Translations under genes and position numbers: made by a program | Shown: positions 9,026 through 17,806 of the stretch, piece by piece | Layout: each line of letters begins with the position of its first letter | Position numbering within the stretch: position 1 is the stretch's first letter | Notes under the pieces: model-generated | Database searches by the model: none | What the model was told of the DNA's origin: nothing | What the model saw: the letters and a program-made list of their open reading frames with translations, nothing else | Assembly: GCF_004135345.1 (NCBI RefSeq) | Contig: NZ_CP035495.1 | Coordinates: 3,720,001 to 3,784,000 of the forward strand | Origin: Xylanimonas allomyrinae | GTDB taxonomy: Bacteria; Actinomycetota; Actinomycetes; Actinomycetales; Cellulomonadaceae | Reading direction: 5' to 3' | Length of the DNA: 64,000 bases

Positions 9026-10183
9026 ATGAGGCTCGTCACCGAGTTCGCCCCCGCCGTCGAGGCTGCCGTGGCCACGCTGCGGTCCAACCTCGCCGCGTTC
9101 GGCTCGCTCTACCCGGACGACACGACGACGGGCGGCCGCTACCTGACGCGCCCGTCGGTGCCCGGGTTCGCGGAGGGGGGCAACTACGGGTGGACCACGA
9201 GCTTCTGGCCCGGCATGCAGTGGCTGGCCTACGAGCTGACGGGCGACGCCGTCTTCCGGTCCGCGGGCCTGTCGCACGTGGCCGACTTCGCGCGCCGGAT
9301 CGAGCTGACCGAGGACGTCGGTACGCACGACCTGGGGTTCCTGTACTCGCTCGCGTGCGTGGCCCCGTGGCGGCTGACGGGCGACCAGGACGCGTGGCGG
9401 GCGGCGGTCGCCGCGGCCGAGCACCTCATGACACGGTTCCTGGAGCCGGCGGGCATCGTCCAGGCGTGGGGCAACCTGGCCGACCCTGCCCAGCGCGGGC
9501 GCACCATCATCGACAGCCTCATGAACATGCCGCTGCTGACCTGGGCGGGCCGGCAGACGGGTGACCCGCGCTACGCCGAGGCGGTGGCGCGGCACAGCGT
9601 GCAGCTCGCGCGGCAGATCGTGCGCCCCGACGACTCGACGTTCCACACGTTCACCTGGGACCCGGTCACCGGCGAGCCCATGGGTGGGTCGACGGCACAG
9701 GGTGCTCATGACGGCTCGTGCTGGGCGCGCGGGCAGGCGTGGGGCATCTACGGGTTCGCACTGAACTTCCAGGCGACGGGTGACGTGCGCCTGCTGCGCG
9801 CTGCCGAACGCTGCGCCCGCTACTACCTGGAACACCTTCCGGGGGACGGCGTGCCCTACTGGGACCTCACCTTCACCTCGGGCGACGAGCCGCGCGACAG
9901 CTCGGCGGCGGCGGTCGCCGCGTGCGGGCTGCACGAGCTCGCCCGGCTCGTGGCCCCGGCCCGCGGGGAGTGCTACGCGGCCGCGGCGCGCGACATGCTG
10001 CGCTCCCTGGCGAAGGGGTACACGCCCGCTGCCGACGGCGTCCGCTCGGACGCGCTGCTGCTGCACTCGGTGTACAGCGTGCCGGGCAACCTGGGCGTCG
10101 ACGAGGGCAGCCTGTGGGGCGACTACTTCTACCTCGAGGCGCTCGTGCGGCACGTCGACCCCGAGTGGGAGCGGTACTGGTGA
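9026..10183 (+). CDS. GH88 unsaturated glucuronyl hydrolase
   Basis: Hydrolyses the unsaturated 4,5-uronic acid from the non-reducing end of oligosaccharides made by polysaccharide lyases. 385 aa, normal for the family. The two key Asp of the hydration mechanism are visible: D102 in THDLGFLYS and D163 in IIDSLMNMPLL; GFAEGGNYGWTTSFWPGM and AHDGSCWARGQAWGIYG are family blocks. No signal peptide, so it acts in the cytoplasm. ATG at 9026 has AAGGAGG 5 nt upstream. Overlaps kduD by 4 bp; KduI and KduD process the released uronate. No lyase gene lies in the window. Confidence 0.92.
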   Translation: MRLVTEFAPAVEAAVATLRSNLAAFGSLYPDDTTTGGRYLTRPSVPGFAEGGNYGWTTSFWPGMQWLAYELTGDAVFRSAGLSHVADFARRIELTEDVGTHDLGFLYSLACVAPWRLTGDQDAWRAAVAAAEHLMTRFLEPAGIVQAWGNLADPAQRGRTIIDSLMNMPLLTWAGRQTGDPRYAEAVARHSVQLARQIVRPDDSTFHTFTWDPVTGEPMGGSTAQGAHDGSCWARGQAWGIYGFALNFQATGDVRLLRAAERCARYYLEHLPGDGVPYWDLTFTSGDEPRDSSAAAVAACGLHELARLVAPARGECYAAAARDMLRSLAKGYTPAADGVRSDALLLHSVYSVPGNLGVDEGSLWGDYFYLEALVRHVDPEWERYW

Positions 10184-10992
10184 GCGGCCAGGGGACGGTG
10201 GGCCCCGGCGCGGGCCACGGTGCGCCGGGCGTTCTCGACCGCTTCCGGCTCGACGGGCGTGTCGCGCTCGTCACGGGCACCTCGCGCGGGCTGGGCCAGG
10301 GCATCGCGGTCGCGCTCGCGCAGGCCGGTGCCGACGTCGCGCTGCTCGACCGCAGCGACGCCTCGCGGACGGCGGACCTCGTGCGCGCCACCGGGCGGCG
10401 CTGCCTGGAGCTGCGCGCCGACCTGGCCACCGCGACGCCGGCGGACCTCGCGGCCGCGGTCGAGGCGACGTCGCGGGGCCTGGGGCCGGTCGACATCCTG
10501 GTCAACAACGCCGGGCTGATCCGGCGCTCCCCGGCGGCCGAGTACGCGGCCGCAGACTGGGCCGCGGTGCTGCGGGTCGACCTCGACGCGGTCTTCCACC
10601 TGACCCAGGCGGCAGGCCGGCACATGCTGGCGCGCGGCTCGGGCAGCATCATCACGGTCGCGTCGATGCTCTCGTTCCAGGGCGGCGTCCGCGTGCCCGC
10701 GTACACCGCGGCCAAGCATGCGGTCGCCGGGCTGACGAAGGCGCTCGCCAACGAGTGGGCGGGCCGCGGGGTCAACGTGAACGCTGTGGCGCCCGGCTAT
10801 CTGGCGACCGACAACACCGCGCCGCTGCGCGCCGACGCCGCCCGCTCGCGCTCGATCGCCGAGCGCATCCCGGCCGGGCGCTGGGGCACGCCCGCCGACC
10901 TGCAGGGCGCGGTCGTCTTCCTCGCCTCGCCTGCGGCGGCGTACGTCCACGGCGTCGTGCTGCCCGTCGACGGCGGGTGGCTCGTGCGCTGA
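10180..10992 (+). CDS. kduD: SDR oxidoreductase, KduD-type (2-dehydro-3-deoxy-D-gluconate 5-dehydrogenase)
   Basis: Short-chain dehydrogenase (270 aa) that likely reduces the diketo product of KduI to 2-keto-3-deoxygluconate. Features: cofactor loop TGTSRGLGQGIA, NNAG (about 108-111), catalytic Ser in SMLSFQGG and Y-x-x-x-K in YTAAKHAVAGL, ending in VDGGWLVR. GTG start at 10180 overlaps the GH88 stop. Its place between GH88 and KduI makes KduD far more likely than a generic SDR. Confidence 0.87.
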   Translation: MSGQGTVGPGAGHGAPGVLDRFRLDGRVALVTGTSRGLGQGIAVALAQAGADVALLDRSDASRTADLVRATGRRCLELRADLATATPADLAAAVEATSRGLGPVDILVNNAGLIRRSPAAEYAAADWAAVLRVDLDAVFHLTQAAGRHMLARGSGSIITVASMLSFQGGVRVPAYTAAKHAVAGLTKALANEWAGRGVNVNAVAPGYLATDNTAPLRADAARSRSIAERIPAGRWGTPADLQGAVVFLASPAAAYVHGVVLPVDGGWLVR

Positions 10993-11035
10993 GCGCGCGG
11001 CACGCATCTGTGAGACCCCTGACGGACGGAGCACC

Positions 11036-11872
11036 ATGCAGCAACGCCATGCGACCAGCCCCGAGCAGCTTCTCGGCGCGACCAGCCAGGAGGTGCGCGA
11101 CAGGTTCCTGGTCGCGGACCTGTTCGTGCCGGGGGAGGTGCGGCTCACCGGGACCGAGCACGACCGCGTCGTCGTCGGTGGGGCCGTGCCCGTCGGCGAG
11201 CCGCTCGCGCTGCCGGCGCCGGCGGAGCTGCGTGCCGCGTTCTTCCTGGAGCGTCGCGAGCTCGGCGTCGTCAACGTGGGCGGTCCGGGTGTGGTCACGG
11301 TCGACGGCGACGTGTACGACCTGGCGCACGGCGCGTGCCTGTACGTGGGCCGGGGGGCGCGCGAGGTGCTGTTCGCGGGTGGGTCCGGCGACGGGGCCGA
11401 GCCGCCCGCGTTCTACCTGTTCTCGGCGCCCGCGCACGTCACGTGTCCGACGGTGCTGACGCCGCCGGGCGGCGGGACGGTGCTCGAGCTGGGTGATCCG
11501 CTCACCTCCAACCGCCGCTCGCTGCACCAGATCGTCCACGAGGGCGGGGTGCGGTCGTGCCAGATCGTCCTGGGGGTCACGCGGCTGCACCCGGGCAGCA
11601 TGTGGAACACCATGCCGGCGCACACGCACGCGCGCCGCACCGAGTGCTACCTGTACTTCGACGTGCCCGACGACGCGCGCGTGCTGCACCTGTGCGGCGA
11701 GCCGCGCGAGACGCGGCATCTGGTCGTCGGAGACCGCGAGGCCGTGATCGCCCCGGGGTGGTCGGTCCACTCGGGCGTGGGAACGGCGGCCTACGCGTTC
11801 GTGTGGGCGATGGCGGGGGAGAACCAGGCGTTCGACGACATGGACGGGTTCCCGGTCGCGTCGCTGCGATGA
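11036..11872 (+). CDS. kduI: 5-dehydro-4-deoxy-D-glucuronate isomerase
   Basis: 278 aa, the same length as E. coli KduI. It isomerises 4-deoxy-5-threo-hexosulose uronate, the spontaneous product of GH88 action. Cupin metal ligands are present: PAHTHARRTECY supplies two His and a Glu, and PGWSVHSG the final His. FRHYIFW-type family blocks are represented by CQIVLGVTRLHPGSMWNTM. ATG at 11036 with GGAG upstream, 43 bp after kduD. Confidence 0.95.
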   Translation: MQQRHATSPEQLLGATSQEVRDRFLVADLFVPGEVRLTGTEHDRVVVGGAVPVGEPLALPAPAELRAAFFLERRELGVVNVGGPGVVTVDGDVYDLAHGACLYVGRGAREVLFAGGSGDGAEPPAFYLFSAPAHVTCPTVLTPPGGGTVLELGDPLTSNRRSLHQIVHEGGVRSCQIVLGVTRLHPGSMWNTMPAHTHARRTECYLYFDVPDDARVLHLCGEPRETRHLVVGDREAVIAPGWSVHSGVGTAAYAFVWAMAGENQAFDDMDGFPVASLR

Positions 11873-11921
11873 CGCACGCTCCGCGCGAAGGTCGAGCCAT
11901 CTGCCAGGTTGCGACCATCAT

Positions 11922-11940
11922 ACGATCAGGTGACGATCAG
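11922..11940. promoter_or_regulatory. Direct-repeat candidate operator of the regulator gene
   Basis: ACGATCAG occurs at 11922-11929 and 11933-11940, 11 bp apart (same helix face), 77 bp upstream of the regulator start. Related words occur before the GH88 gene at 8918-8955, consistent with autoregulation and control of the operon. Confidence 0.5.
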
Positions 11941-12016
11941 TTTGACGGGACGACACCCATCCCGGTCACAGCGAGGTCCGCGGCACGCAGGCCGCGGCGA
12001 GAAGGGGAGTGGTGAC

Positions 12017-13144
12017 GTGCGCGCGTCCGAGAGGCGAGCGGCCATCGAGCGCGAGCTGCGGCTCACCGGCAAGGTCAACGTCGCCGAGCTCGCGCGGGCG
12101 ATGGCGACCTCGCCCATCAGCATCCGGCGTGACCTCAACACGCTCGTCGAGCGAGGCGTGGCCCGCCGCATCCACGGCGGCGCGATCGCCGTCGGGCAGA
12201 GGCAACCCACGCCCCCCACGCCCCGCCCGCGCCCGGTGCGGCGCCCCGGCGCCGAGGGCACGCCCACCACGATCGGTCTCCTCGTACCGTCGGCGCGCTA
12301 CTACTACGCCGGCGTGCTCGACGGCGTGAAGGCCGCCGCAGCCCAGACGCGCGTGCGCGTGGTGCTCGCCGTCTCGGGCTACTCGCAGGCGGAGGAACGC
12401 TCGCAGATCCAGCGCCTGGTCCAGCGCGGCGTGGACGCGATCGTCGCCACGCCCGCGCAGGTCGCCCGGGACGACGCCGCGACCTACGACCTCCTGCGCG
12501 ACCTGCCGCTGCCCGTCGTGCTCATGGAACGCGACGGCGGCGACGAGTACGCGCTGCTCGACTCCGTGCGCTCCGACCACGCCTACGGCGCCCGCATGGC
12601 CTTCGGGCGGCTCGCCGGCGCGGGCCACCGCGCGGTCATGCTCGTGTGCGCCGAGGACACGGCGACCTCCGCGTGGCTGCACGCCGGCTTCGAGGCCAGG
12701 CGCGAGCTGTTCGACCCCGCGCGCACCGAACGGATGGCGATCCCGTCCGCGCCCGAGTACGCGCCCGAGCTGCGCACACGCATCGACGAGGTGCTCGACC
12801 GCTGCGCCGAGCTCGGCGTCACGGGCGCCGTCGTCCACCCCGACGTCGCGGCCATCCTCATGGCGCAGCGCGCCCGCGAGCGCGGCATCGACATCCCGCG
12901 CGAGCTCGAGATCATCGCGTACGACGACGAGGTCGCGGCGCTCGCAGACCCGCCCCTCGACGCGATCGCCCCGCCCAAGCACGAGGTCGGGCGCCTGGCC
13001 CTGCGCCTGGCGATCGAGCGCGCACGCACGTCGCCCACCGGTGCGCTGCCCCGGCACATCGCGCTGCCGCCCTCACTGGTCCTGCGGGGCATGGGGCTGC
13101 GTGACGAGTCGGGTGCCGGTCACGAGACCGGAGCGATCCTCTGA
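12017..13144 (+). CDS. DeoR-type HTH fused to a LacI-type sugar-sensing domain
   Basis: Transcription regulator of 375 aa. Residues ~1-60 are a DeoR winged HTH (AAIERELRLTGKVNVAEL ... SIRRDLNTLVERGVARRIHGGA). After a Pro-rich linker (about 62-82), residues ~85-370 are a periplasmic-binding-protein-like sensor (TIGLLVPSARYYYAGVLDGVKAAA, GVDAIVATPAQ, DSVRSDHAYGARMA, ELEIIAYDDEVAALADPPL). GTG at 12017 with GGGGAG upstream is preferred to the longer frame from 11909, which would include the operator-like repeats. Probably senses a uronate or oligosaccharide and controls the surrounding catabolic genes; ligand not deducible. Confidence 0.87.
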   Translation: MRASERRAAIERELRLTGKVNVAELARAMATSPISIRRDLNTLVERGVARRIHGGAIAVGQRQPTPPTPRPRPVRRPGAEGTPTTIGLLVPSARYYYAGVLDGVKAAAAQTRVRVVLAVSGYSQAEERSQIQRLVQRGVDAIVATPAQVARDDAATYDLLRDLPLPVVLMERDGGDEYALLDSVRSDHAYGARMAFGRLAGAGHRAVMLVCAEDTATSAWLHAGFEARRELFDPARTERMAIPSAPEYAPELRTRIDEVLDRCAELGVTGAVVHPDVAAILMAQRARERGIDIPRELEIIAYDDEVAALADPPLDAIAPPKHEVGRLALRLAIERARTSPTGALPRHIALPPSLVLRGMGLRDESGAGHETGAIL

Positions 13145-13236
13145 GCGTCCGCGACGCACGCCCGCATCCGGTGGCTCCCCGCATGGCGGCGAGCGGGCAG
13201 CGAACGGCCGGACGGCACGGACCGAGGGAGGACGCG

Positions 13237-14622
13237 GTGCCACGACGAGTGCTCCTTCGCCCGCGCCTGGCCCTCGCCGTCGTGCTCGCGCTGGGCGCCG
13301 CCCCGGCCGCCTGCGCGCCCGGGGAGACCGGACCCGGCGGCGACCCGACCGGTGACGTCGTCGGCCCGTTCGGCGCGCCGGCGGGCGCAGACCTCGAGGT
13401 GTACGTCTTCGACGGCGGCTACGGAGCCGAGTACACCGACACGGTCGTCGACCTGTACCACCGCGGCCTGCCCGGATCGCGGGTCGACGTGTCCGCGGTG
13501 CAGGAGATCGCGACCCAGCTCCAGCCCCGGTTCGTGGCCGGCAACCCGCCCGACCTGGTCGACAACTCCGGCAGGCCGCTCGAGGTCACCACGCTCGCCG
13601 ACGCCGGCCAGCTCACCGACCTGGCGCCGCTGCTCGCGGCGCCGTCGTTCGACGACCCGGCCGTGACGGTCGGCGAGACCCTGGTCGACGGCGTCGTGCA
13701 GGCCGGCACGCACGACGGCACGCTGCTCGAGCTGCGATACGTCAACACCGCCTACGGGCTGTGGTACTCGCGGTCGCTGTTCGACCGGCACGGCTGGACC
13801 GTGCCGACCACGTGGGACGAGCTCCTGGCCCTGGGCGAGCAGGCGAAGGCCGAGGGCATCGCGCTGCTCGCCTACCCGGGCCAGGCCATGAGCTACCTCG
13901 CCGACGTGTTCGTCGCCCTCGTCGGCAAGCAGGCAGGCCTCGGCGCGCTGGAGGCGCTCGACAACCTGGAGCCGGGAGCATGGCGGGCCCCCGCCGTCGT
14001 CGCGGCGTTCGACGCGCTCGCCGGGCTGCGCACGCGGGGCCTCGTCCTGGACGGCTGCGAGGGGCTCGACCACACCCAGGCACAGACCGCGTTCGTGCGC
14101 GGCGAGGCGCTGTTCTACCCGGCCGGGTCGTGGCTCGAGAACGAGATGCGCCACGTCACGCCGGCGGGCTTCGAGATGGCGATCGCGCCCGTGCCGCTGC
14201 TCGACGACGACGCCGCGCTCGACGCCGCCGCGCTCACCGTCGTGCCCGGCGAGCCGTTCGTCGTGCCCGCCCGGGCCGCCAACCCCGCCGGGGCGATGGA
14301 GTTCCTGCGCGCGATGCTCTCCCGGGAGGCCGCGGCCGACTTCACGCGGCGCACCGGCGTGCCCACCGTCGTGCGCGGCACGACCGGCGACGCCGACCTG
14401 CCGGCGCTGCGGACGGTCACCGAGGCCATCGACGCGGGCGCGCAACCGCAGCTGCGAGCGTGGTTCCGCACCTGGTACGAGCCGCTGCGCACCCAGGTGT
14501 TCGCGACGCTCGGCGACGTGCTCGCCGGCCGGGTCACGGCCCAGGAGGCCGCCACGACCCTCCAGGAGACCGCCGACGACGTCGCGGCCGACGACGCGAT
14601 CACGAAGCACACGCGGCGGTGA
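13237..14622 (+). CDS. Sugar ABC transporter substrate-binding lipoprotein
   Basis: Extracellular solute-binding protein family 1 member, 461 aa. The signal ends in a lipobox A-P-A-A-C with Cys near residue 27. Body features VSAVQEIATQLQPRFVAGNPPDLVDN, GLWYSRSLFDRHGWTVPTTWDEL and FYPAGSWLENEM are typical of oligosaccharide binders. GTG at 13237 follows GAGGGAGGA; the upstream frame from 13171 is unlikely. Followed immediately by two permease genes; no ATPase gene is nearby, so it probably uses a shared MsmK-type ATPase encoded elsewhere. Confidence 0.9.
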   Translation: MPRRVLLRPRLALAVVLALGAAPAACAPGETGPGGDPTGDVVGPFGAPAGADLEVYVFDGGYGAEYTDTVVDLYHRGLPGSRVDVSAVQEIATQLQPRFVAGNPPDLVDNSGRPLEVTTLADAGQLTDLAPLLAAPSFDDPAVTVGETLVDGVVQAGTHDGTLLELRYVNTAYGLWYSRSLFDRHGWTVPTTWDELLALGEQAKAEGIALLAYPGQAMSYLADVFVALVGKQAGLGALEALDNLEPGAWRAPAVVAAFDALAGLRTRGLVLDGCEGLDHTQAQTAFVRGEALFYPAGSWLENEMRHVTPAGFEMAIAPVPLLDDDAALDAAALTVVPGEPFVVPARAANPAGAMEFLRAMLSREAAADFTRRTGVPTVVRGTTGDADLPALRTVTEAIDAGAQPQLRAWFRTWYEPLRTQVFATLGDVLAGRVTAQEAATTLQETADDVAADDAITKHTRR

Positions 14623-14626
14623 CCGC

Positions 14627-15535
14627 ATGAGGCACGCCCGCACGCGATTCGTCGCCCTGTTCCTCGCCCCCGCGCTGGCGCTCTACGGGGTGTTCGTGCT
14701 GTACCCGTACGCCCAGGGCGTCGTCGTGTCCTTCACCGACTGGGGCGGGTACGGCGGCGAGCGCCGGTTCGTCGGGCTCGCCAACTACGCCGAGCTGCTG
14801 CGCGACGAGCGGTTCTGGGCCGCGCTGGGGCACAACGCGGTGTTCCTCGCCGTCCTGCCGCCCGTGACGCTCGGCATCGCCGTGCTCCTCGCCGCGCTCA
14901 CGGCGGTGGCCGGCGGGCCGGGCGGGCGCCTCGGCCCCGTCGCCGGCGCCGGCCTGTACCGCGCCGTCTTCGTGATGCCCCACGTGCTGCCGCTCGTCAT
15001 GAGCCTGGTGCTGTGGCAGTTCGTGCTCACCCCGAGGATCGGGCTGCTCAACGGCCTGCTCGAACGGGCCGGCCTGGGCGGCTGGGCGCACGCCTGGCTC
15101 GGGGAGCCCGGCACGGCGCGCTGGGCGGTGCTCGCGGTGCTCGTCTGGGGCCAGGTGGGCTTCGCCTACCTGCTGCTGCTCGCGGCGTTCGGGGCCGTGC
15201 CCGCCGAGTGCCTCGAAGCGGCCCAGCTCGACGGCGCCGGGCGGGTGCGCGTCGTGCGGTCGATCCTGCTGCCCATGACGGTGCGGACCGTCCGGGCCGT
15301 GGGGGTGTTCCTCGGGATGCTCGCGCTCGACATGTTCGTCGCCGTCGCGATCCTCACGCCCGACGGCGGACCGTCCGGCTCGACCGAGGTGGTCGCCACC
15401 TACATGCAGCGCCTCGCGTTCAGCGCCGGCCGGTTCGGCTACAGCGCGACGATCGGGGTCGCGCTCACGGTCCTGACGCTCGCGTTCGCGCTCGTGACGT
15501 TCCGGGTCACGCGCCGCGAACGCGTCGAGTACTGA
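14627..15535 (+). CDS. Sugar ABC transporter permease (MalF/UgpA type)
   Basis: 302-aa integral membrane protein with about six segments. N-terminal FLAPALALYGVFVLYPYAQGVVVSFTDW is the classic start of this permease type. The coupling motif is seen in ECLEAAQLDGAGRVRVVRSILLPM. ATG at 14627, 4 bp after the lipoprotein stop; next permease starts within 11 bp of its end. Confidence 0.92.
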   Translation: MRHARTRFVALFLAPALALYGVFVLYPYAQGVVVSFTDWGGYGGERRFVGLANYAELLRDERFWAALGHNAVFLAVLPPVTLGIAVLLAALTAVAGGPGGRLGPVAGAGLYRAVFVMPHVLPLVMSLVLWQFVLTPRIGLLNGLLERAGLGGWAHAWLGEPGTARWAVLAVLVWGQVGFAYLLLLAAFGAVPAECLEAAQLDGAGRVRVVRSILLPMTVRTVRAVGVFLGMLALDMFVAVAILTPDGGPSGSTEVVATYMQRLAFSAGRFGYSATIGVALTVLTLAFALVTFRVTRRERVEY

Positions 15536-15545
15536 GGTGACGGCC

Positions 15546-16388
15546 GTGAGCGCACCCACCCGCCACCGACGCGTCGCCGGGCAGGGCGCCGCCCACCTGG
15601 CGCTCGCGGGCTGGGCGGCGCTCGCGGCGTTCCCCGTGGCCTGGAGCGTGGTCGGCTCGCTCAAGTCCGACGCCGAGATCTTCGCCTCGCCCTGGTCGCT
15701 GCCCGCGGCCCCACGGTGGGACAACTACGTGCGGGCATGGCGCGAGGCCGGGATCGGGCGGTTCTTCGCCAACACCGTCGTGGTCGTCGGCGGCGCGCTG
15801 GCGCTCACGCTCGCGCTGGGGGCCATGGCCGCGTACGTGCTGGCCCGGTTCTCGTTCCGGCTCAACCGGACGGTGCGGACCGTGTTCCTCGCCGGGATGG
15901 TCTTTCCCGTGTTCCTGGCGATCGTGCCGCTGTTCGTCGTCGTCGACGCGCTGGGGCTGCTGGGCACGCAGGCCGGGCTGATCCTCGTGCTGGCCGCCTA
16001 CGGTCTGCCGTTCACGGTGTTCTTCCTGACCGGGTTCTTCAGCACGCTGCCCGGCTCGGTCGCCGAGGCGGCGCTGCTCGACGGCTGCGGGCACGCGGGA
16101 GCGTTCTTCCGGGTCATGCTGCCCATGGCGCTGCCGGGTCTGGCGAGCGTCGCGGTCTTCGACTTCCTCGGGCTGTGGAACGGCTACCTGCTGCCGCTCG
16201 TGCTCAACCCCGACCCCGAGCGGTACGTGCTGGCTCAGGGCCTGGCCTCGCTCGCCGTCACGCAGGGGTACGCGGCGGACTACTCCGCGCTGTTCGCCGG
16301 GCTCGTCCTGACGATGGCGCCCGTGCTGGTCGTCTACGTCCTGCTGCACCGCCGGCTGCGCGGCCTGTCGCTCGGAGCGCTCCGGTGA
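15546..16388 (+). CDS. Sugar ABC transporter permease (MalG/UgpE type)
   Basis: Second membrane subunit, 280 aa, with six predicted segments and the EAA loop in SVAEAALLDGCGHAGAFFRVMLPM. GTG at 15546 is chosen because GAGGTGA lies 5 nt upstream; an in-frame GTG at 15537 would add three residues (M-T-A). Forms the heteromeric pore with the preceding gene. Substrate unknown; the neighbouring fucosidase, DUF2264 and uronate genes suggest an acidic, possibly fucosylated oligosaccharide. Confidence 0.92.
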   Translation: MSAPTRHRRVAGQGAAHLALAGWAALAAFPVAWSVVGSLKSDAEIFASPWSLPAAPRWDNYVRAWREAGIGRFFANTVVVVGGALALTLALGAMAAYVLARFSFRLNRTVRTVFLAGMVFPVFLAIVPLFVVVDALGLLGTQAGLILVLAAYGLPFTVFFLTGFFSTLPGSVAEAALLDGCGHAGAFFRVMLPMALPGLASVAVFDFLGLWNGYLLPLVLNPDPERYVLAQGLASLAVTQGYAADYSALFAGLVLTMAPVLVVYVLLHRRLRGLSLGALR

Positions 16389-16468
16389 GCGCCGTGTTCC
16401 CGCCCGACCTGTCGCCGTCCTGCCCTGTTCTGCCCAGTCCAGCCCCTTCCCGACAAGGAGACCCACCC

Positions 16469-17806
16469 GTGACCGACCCGCTGACCGCGGACGAGCGGAC
16501 CGCCTGGTTCCGCCACGACCACTTCGGGATGTTCGTCCACTACGGCACCTACGCCGTCGCGGGCCGCCAGGAGTGGGTCAAGTACGCCGAGCACATCGAC
16601 GACGCGACCTACCGCCGCTATGCCGACCACTTCGACCCCGACCTGTACGACGCGCGCGCGATCGCACGCCTCGCGCGCGACGCCGGCCAGCGCTACGTCG
16701 TCCTGACCGCCAAGCACCACGAGGGCTTCTGCCTGTGGGACACCGAGACGACGGACGACAACCTGATGCGCACGCGCGGGCGCGACCTGGTGCGCGAGCA
16801 CGTCGACGCGCTGCGCGCCGAGGGGCTGCGCGTCGGGATCTACTTCTCGCTGCTCGACTGGTCGCACCCCGACTACACCGTCGACTGGTCGCACCCCCTG
16901 CGAGACCACCCCGACGTCGCCGGCCTCAACGCGGTGCGCGACATGGGCCGGTTCCGGGCGTACATGCGCGCCCAGCTGTGCGAGCTGCTGACCCGGTACG
17001 GGCCCATCGACTACCTGTTCGTCGACTTCACCCAGCCGGGGGTGCGCCACGGGCTGCGCGGCAAGTCGCCCGCGGACTGGGACTCGGCAGGGCTGCTGGC
17101 CATGTGCCGCGAGCTGCAGCCGCACATGGTGGTCAACGACAGGTTCGGGCTGCCGGCCGACGTCGCCACGCCCGAGCAGTACCAGCCGGTGCGACCGATC
17201 GAGGTCGACGGTGTGCCCGTGCTGTGGGAGGCGTGCCAGACCGTCAACGGGGCCTGGGGCTACGACCGCGACAACCTGGACGACAAGAGCCCCGAGCTGA
17301 TCGCACGCATGCTCGCCGAGACGGTCTCGCTGGGCGGCAACCTGCTGCTCAACGTGGGCCCGACGGCGCGCGGTGAGGTGCTGGAGCGGCACGCCGACCT
17401 GCTGCGCGCCGTCGGCCGGTGGGTGCGGCGCAACGCCGGGGCGATCTACGGTGCGGGCCCGGCCGCGTTCGAGGCGCCGTCGGGCGTCGTCTACACCCAG
17501 CGCAGGGACCGGCTGTACGCGCACGTGCTGGCCTGGCCGTTCAAGACGCTCTACCTGCCCGGCCTGAGCGGCAGGGTGAGCTTCGCCCGACTGCTCGCGG
17601 ACGGGTCGCAGGTCGAGATCGACGCCGCCCCCGAGCGCCCGGAGGGATCGAACCTCAACCCGGCGGCCCCGCCGCCGGGCACCCTGACCCTGACGCTGCC
17701 GGTGCGGCGCCCGGACGACCTGATCCCGGTGATCGAGCTGACCCTGCAGCCCGAGGCGAGCGGACCGGCGGGAGAGGGACGCGATGGTGTGGCAGCCCGC
17801 CCGTGA
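16469..17806 (+). CDS. GH29 alpha-L-fucosidase
   Basis: 445 aa; cleaves terminal alpha-L-fucose. Family blocks: WFRHDHFGMFVHYGTYA (about 13-29), VLTAKHHEGFCLWDT with the H84-H85 pair, IYFSLLDW, and YLFVDF with candidate nucleophile D186. The C-terminal ~90 residues form a small beta domain. No signal peptide, so cytoplasmic action on imported sugars is likely. GTG at 16469 with AAGGAG 8 nt upstream; the frame is open far upstream but overlaps the permease there. Overlaps the following gene by 23 bp. Confidence 0.9.
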   Translation: MTDPLTADERTAWFRHDHFGMFVHYGTYAVAGRQEWVKYAEHIDDATYRRYADHFDPDLYDARAIARLARDAGQRYVVLTAKHHEGFCLWDTETTDDNLMRTRGRDLVREHVDALRAEGLRVGIYFSLLDWSHPDYTVDWSHPLRDHPDVAGLNAVRDMGRFRAYMRAQLCELLTRYGPIDYLFVDFTQPGVRHGLRGKSPADWDSAGLLAMCRELQPHMVVNDRFGLPADVATPEQYQPVRPIEVDGVPVLWEACQTVNGAWGYDRDNLDDKSPELIARMLAETVSLGGNLLLNVGPTARGEVLERHADLLRAVGRWVRRNAGAIYGAGPAAFEAPSGVVYTQRRDRLYAHVLAWPFKTLYLPGLSGRVSFARLLADGSQVEIDAAPERPEGSNLNPAAPPPGTLTLTLPVRRPDDLIPVIELTLQPEASGPAGEGRDGVAARP

